From CAZCAQ01 sp964563965 (GTDB lineage: Bacteria; Patescibacteriota; WWE3; UBA101185; UBA10185), in contig CAZLZI010000021.1 in the NCBI GenBank assembly GCA_964563965.1, forward strand, positions 1-14,837: a DNA stretch of 14,837 bases. Direction: 5' to 3'. Positions 12,640 to 14,837 of the stretch are shown here, piece after piece (within the stretch, counting starts at the first letter, position 1; each line of letters opens with the position of its first letter). Under the pieces are notes generated by a model that did not search any database, was not told the DNA's origin, and was given only the letters and a program-made list of their open reading frames with translations. Made by a program: the position numbers and the translations under genes.

Positions 12640-14837
12640 ATGATTCTTCGTAAGACACCGGAACAGCTTGACGCACAATTCAGTCTTATAGATCCAAGAC
12701 CCACGCTCGACAGTGGGGGTTTGCACAAGGGTTTGATACACCCCTCACGTGGATCGGAATTACCATCAACTTCTGATATAGAACGTTTTTATAATGAATT
12801 TGTAGGTCCTAGGTATCCCCACTTGTCTGACAATTACTTTGTTCACTTTCCTGATGCTTACGCAGCGTATGTAGCTAAGTTGCGTGATCTACGTAAGACT
12901 CAAGCAGAGCAATTTGACCGACTTGGACATCCGCATTTCCGTTCCGCTGATTCGTATTTAGTTAGTCGAATGCATCTGCCGGAAGAGAGCAAATACATAT
13001 TAGAACTCATGAACTCGCGTTTTTCCCAAGAACTCTCACCTGCCGACGCTTTAGCTGGTATAGAAAATCCCAGCTTTGTGGCAGCCAGGGTTGCCGCCCT
13101 TGCAGCCAAAAACCCCCGTGAGTTTTCTGAGTTGGTAGGCCTAATTGACGCAGGGGATATAAAAACATTGCCGAGGCTTTTAGGTAAGGAAACTTTTTTA
13201 TCTTTACTGGCAAGTACTTATGGTAAGGATCCTCGTGTCATGGTGTTTATTTACCCAACTTTTGTAAACCATTTTGGTTTGGAGGTTGTAAGGGAGTTTG
13301 TACCTTCTGCGATAACAGCTTGTATAAATGAACTTAGGAGCTTACCGGAGTTGGAACAGAGCATTGCTGGTGCTGGTAAATTCGAGTCTGCTCAGCGTGA
13401 TTACTATATTTTACTTAAGTTTTTGATTGATCAAGCACAGAGTGATTCAAGCAAAATACTAGAACATGATCAGATTAAAGGGTATGTGGATCAAGTAATA
13501 CAAAATATCCCAAATCTTAGTTTTTTAGGTCTATCAGATTCTTTAAGAATGCTAAATGGCTTGGGATTAGTATCCCATGATCTTTTTTCAGACCTGCTAT
13601 TAAAAGCGGTAGACGGAAATACTATTAACGCATATCAAGCCGCTAGCTTCTATGTTGATTTACTGACTCCAGAGTCTTTTGATTCTTTAAGCAAGCATGC
13701 TGAGGCTACTGTTCTTGCTTCTAAAGAACCTATTAGTTTGTTATTTCAAGTGGAAGGGCTACTATCTCGTGAAAAGGTCAGAGAAATTATCCGTAGCAGT
13801 ATTGAGTCTAATTCTGAAGAGGTTGTGTGTATGGAGTTTCTTTTTGAGTATTTTGAGACTGATGAGATTGCAACTCTGTTTACACCGTCTCGTTTGATTG
13901 AGATTGCAGGCAGTATTATGGGTAGTGAGAGTTTTAATGAGATGGTGGTTTTATATTTTGAACGAGGTCTTATTTCAGAAACAGAGTTTTTTGAGTTGGT
14001 GCGAAATTCGCTTGATGTAGGGGCTGGTGTAGCTTTTGGGCTATTACATTTAGAGCTACCTGTAGAAACAAAACACAAGATTATAGCTATGCTTCACGAA
14101 GCCGCGACACCTTATGAGTTATATACTAACCTCAATGCTTGGCTTTTATTGGAGTACCCGGATACTGCAGATCACCACGATGTAATAAAGGCTCTAATTT
14201 TGGACGGAGCGAGCCTTTCTTTTGTTCAGCTATACATGCAAGGTTTATACAAACTTGGTATCGCCGGACAGGAAGATCAGATAAATATTGCTGCTCTATT
14301 TTCTGAATCAGAGATCAAGGATTTGGTACAGGAACTGGTTGCATCTCCGCATCTAGCTATTAGTCCCTTCAATCTGGACATCTATAATTTGCAGCTGCTC
14401 TTTACTCCCAACGAGCTTTACGAGTATGTGTTATCTCCGCTTGCGGTAAAGTACCCAGAGTTTCTTGTTAGCGCAGCTCGTGAACTTAAATACACACCTG
14501 TGGCTGAACAACTCACAGGATTGATGCGAGATGCTTTGCAAGCCCCGCTTTTATTGGATCACTTTGATATAGCTGTTGATTATTTTGGCTATGATTGGGC
14601 TTATGGACAAGCTAGGTTGCTTGTTAGTTCCAGCATGCCCGTTACCGGAAACGGATGGGTAAAGGTGTGTAAATATTTAGCCACCGAAGATCGTGCCAGC
14701 TATATCACTACTTGTACTGATGCAAACCCATTTTTAGTAATAAAAAGTTGGGAATCGATTGCTGAGTATGTAAGTGATATTGATATAACCAAACAATCGG
14801 TATATTCAGAGGCAAGGCAAAAATACGCAGATGTTAT
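12640..14837 (+). CDS. Large unrecognised helical-repeat protein, 3'-truncated by window end
   Basis: An open frame of 732 codons plus two bases runs to the window edge without a stop; an in-frame TAA at 12628-12630 fixes the start at or after ATG 12640. I do not recognise the family. It has no signal peptide and no clear membrane segment and looks cytosolic and almost wholly helical. The first 100 residues include a Pro/Ser-rich stretch (about 18-48) and aromatic-rich sequence. From about residue 309 the chain falls into degenerate units of mostly 29-39 residues, each opening with L-(L/F/I)-(T/S)-x-x-x-(hydrophobic) and closing in a second helix. Such solenoids usually bind protein or RNA. 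No catalytic motif was seen. The lone line sampled (14101-14160) has 45% G+C, higher than the accessory cassette. There is no Shine-Dalgarno site. It could be a structural or interaction protein; nothing more specific is supported. Confidence 0.8.
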   Translation, partial: MILRKTPEQLDAQFSLIDPRPTLDSGGLHKGLIHPSRGSELPSTSDIERFYNEFVGPRYPHLSDNYFVHFPDAYAAYVAKLRDLRKTQAEQFDRLGHPHFRSADSYLVSRMHLPEESKYILELMNSRFSQELSPADALAGIENPSFVAARVAALAAKNPREFSELVGLIDAGDIKTLPRLLGKETFLSLLASTYGKDPRVMVFIYPTFVNHFGLEVVREFVPSAITACINELRSLPELEQSIAGAGKFESAQRDYYILLKFLIDQAQSDSSKILEHDQIKGYVDQVIQNIPNLSFLGLSDSLRMLNGLGLVSHDLFSDLLLKAVDGNTINAYQAASFYVDLLTPESFDSLSKHAEATVLASKEPISLLFQVEGLLSREKVREIIRSSIESNSEEVVCMEFLFEYFETDEIATLFTPSRLIEIAGSIMGSESFNEMVVLYFERGLISETEFFELVRNSLDVGAGVAFGLLHLELPVETKHKIIAMLHEAATPYELYTNLNAWLLLEYPDTADHHDVIKALILDGASLSFVQLYMQGLYKLGIAGQEDQINIAALFSESEIKDLVQELVASPHLAISPFNLDIYNLQLLFTPNELYEYVLSPLAVKYPEFLVSAARELKYTPVAEQLTGLMRDALQAPLLLDHFDIAVDYFGYDWAYGQARLLVSSSMPVTGNGWVKVCKYLATEDRASYITTCTDANPFLVIKSWESIAEYVSDIDITKQSVYSEARQKYADV
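13564..14580 (+). repeat. Degenerate 30-40-residue helical repeats in the large protein
   Basis: Repeat openings at residues (position of the Ser/Thr): LVS 312, LLT 343, LLS 376, LFT 415, LIS 446, LPV 475, LFS 555, LFT 589, KYT 619. Steps are 31, 33, 39, 31, 29, 80 (room for one more poorly kept unit near 511), 34 and 30. After the opening comes a helix such as ESFDSL, EKVREII, SRLIEIA, ETEFFELV, ESEIKDLV or NELYEYV, then a second helix. The repeats are seen at protein level only; the DNA is not repeated. Confidence 0.6.

Noticed and set aside
13746..14078. A 110-codon open frame on the minus strand inside the large right-edge gene.
   Set aside because: It is fully contained in a 732-codon open frame with better coding character; its translation is rich in Ser and Lys with no motif, as expected for an antisense shadow.
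1..14837. CRISPR array, tRNA or rRNA gene, insertion sequence or integrase.
   Set aside because: No regularly spaced direct repeats, no cloverleaf-like segment and no transposase or recombinase motif was seen in any intergenic stretch; none exceeds about 190 bases apart from the N-gap region.

Overview
The window looks like a piece of a chromosome from an AT-rich bacterium with a small genome, most likely a Candidate Phyla Radiation (Patescibacteria) lineage. This is inferred from four things. The glycyl-tRNA synthetase is the single-chain archaeal/eukaryotic type. The RelA/SpoT protein is short, without the usual C-terminal regulatory domains. The division cluster is compact and its genes overlap. 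Genes are packed end to end with few clear Shine-Dalgarno sites. TGA is used as a stop (for example ends of mraZ, rsmH and ftsL), so this is not a lineage that recodes UGA as glycine. The genus cannot be read from the sequence.

Layout. 2-943: 3' part of the glycyl-tRNA synthetase gene. 963-2366: RelA/SpoT-family alarmone synthetase, probably in the same transcript. 2511-7018: four overlapping genes on the plus strand (GT-A glycosyltransferase, aminoglycoside/choline-kinase-like phosphotransferase, HD-domain protein, GT-B glycosyltransferase), followed by a convergent HAD phosphatase gene (7015-7683, minus) whose stop codon interlocks with the last of the four. Sampled lines in this block are poorer in G+C (27-32%) than sampled lines in the flanking genes (37-45%), so it reads as an accessory glycan or small-molecule cassette set between housekeeping genes. 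7684-7870: divergent intergenic region with a strong inverted repeat, a promoter for the HAD gene and four 10-bp-phased TGG boxes that look like an MraZ operator. 7871-11500: division/cell-wall cluster mraZ-rsmH-ftsL-ftsI followed by a gene interrupted by a 100-N assembly gap; the two visible ends fit an RDD-family membrane protein. 11502-12485: LytR-CpsA-Psr (LCP) ligase on the minus strand, tail to tail with the RDD gene. 12640 to the end: a long open frame of at least 732 codons with no stop in the window, encoding an unrecognised protein built partly from degenerate helical repeats of about 30-40 residues.

How it fits together. MraZ probably regulates its own operon; RsmH, FtsL and FtsI serve ribosome modification and septal peptidoglycan synthesis; the LCP protein would attach glycopolymers to the wall. 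The accessory cassette pairs two glycosyltransferases with a kinase-like protein, an HD protein and a HAD phosphatase, so it plausibly makes a phosphorylated glycoside or surface glycan; its product is unknown. The best candidates for undescribed biology are this five-gene cassette, the RelA/SpoT protein whose hydrolase signature is lost, and the large helical-repeat protein at the right edge.
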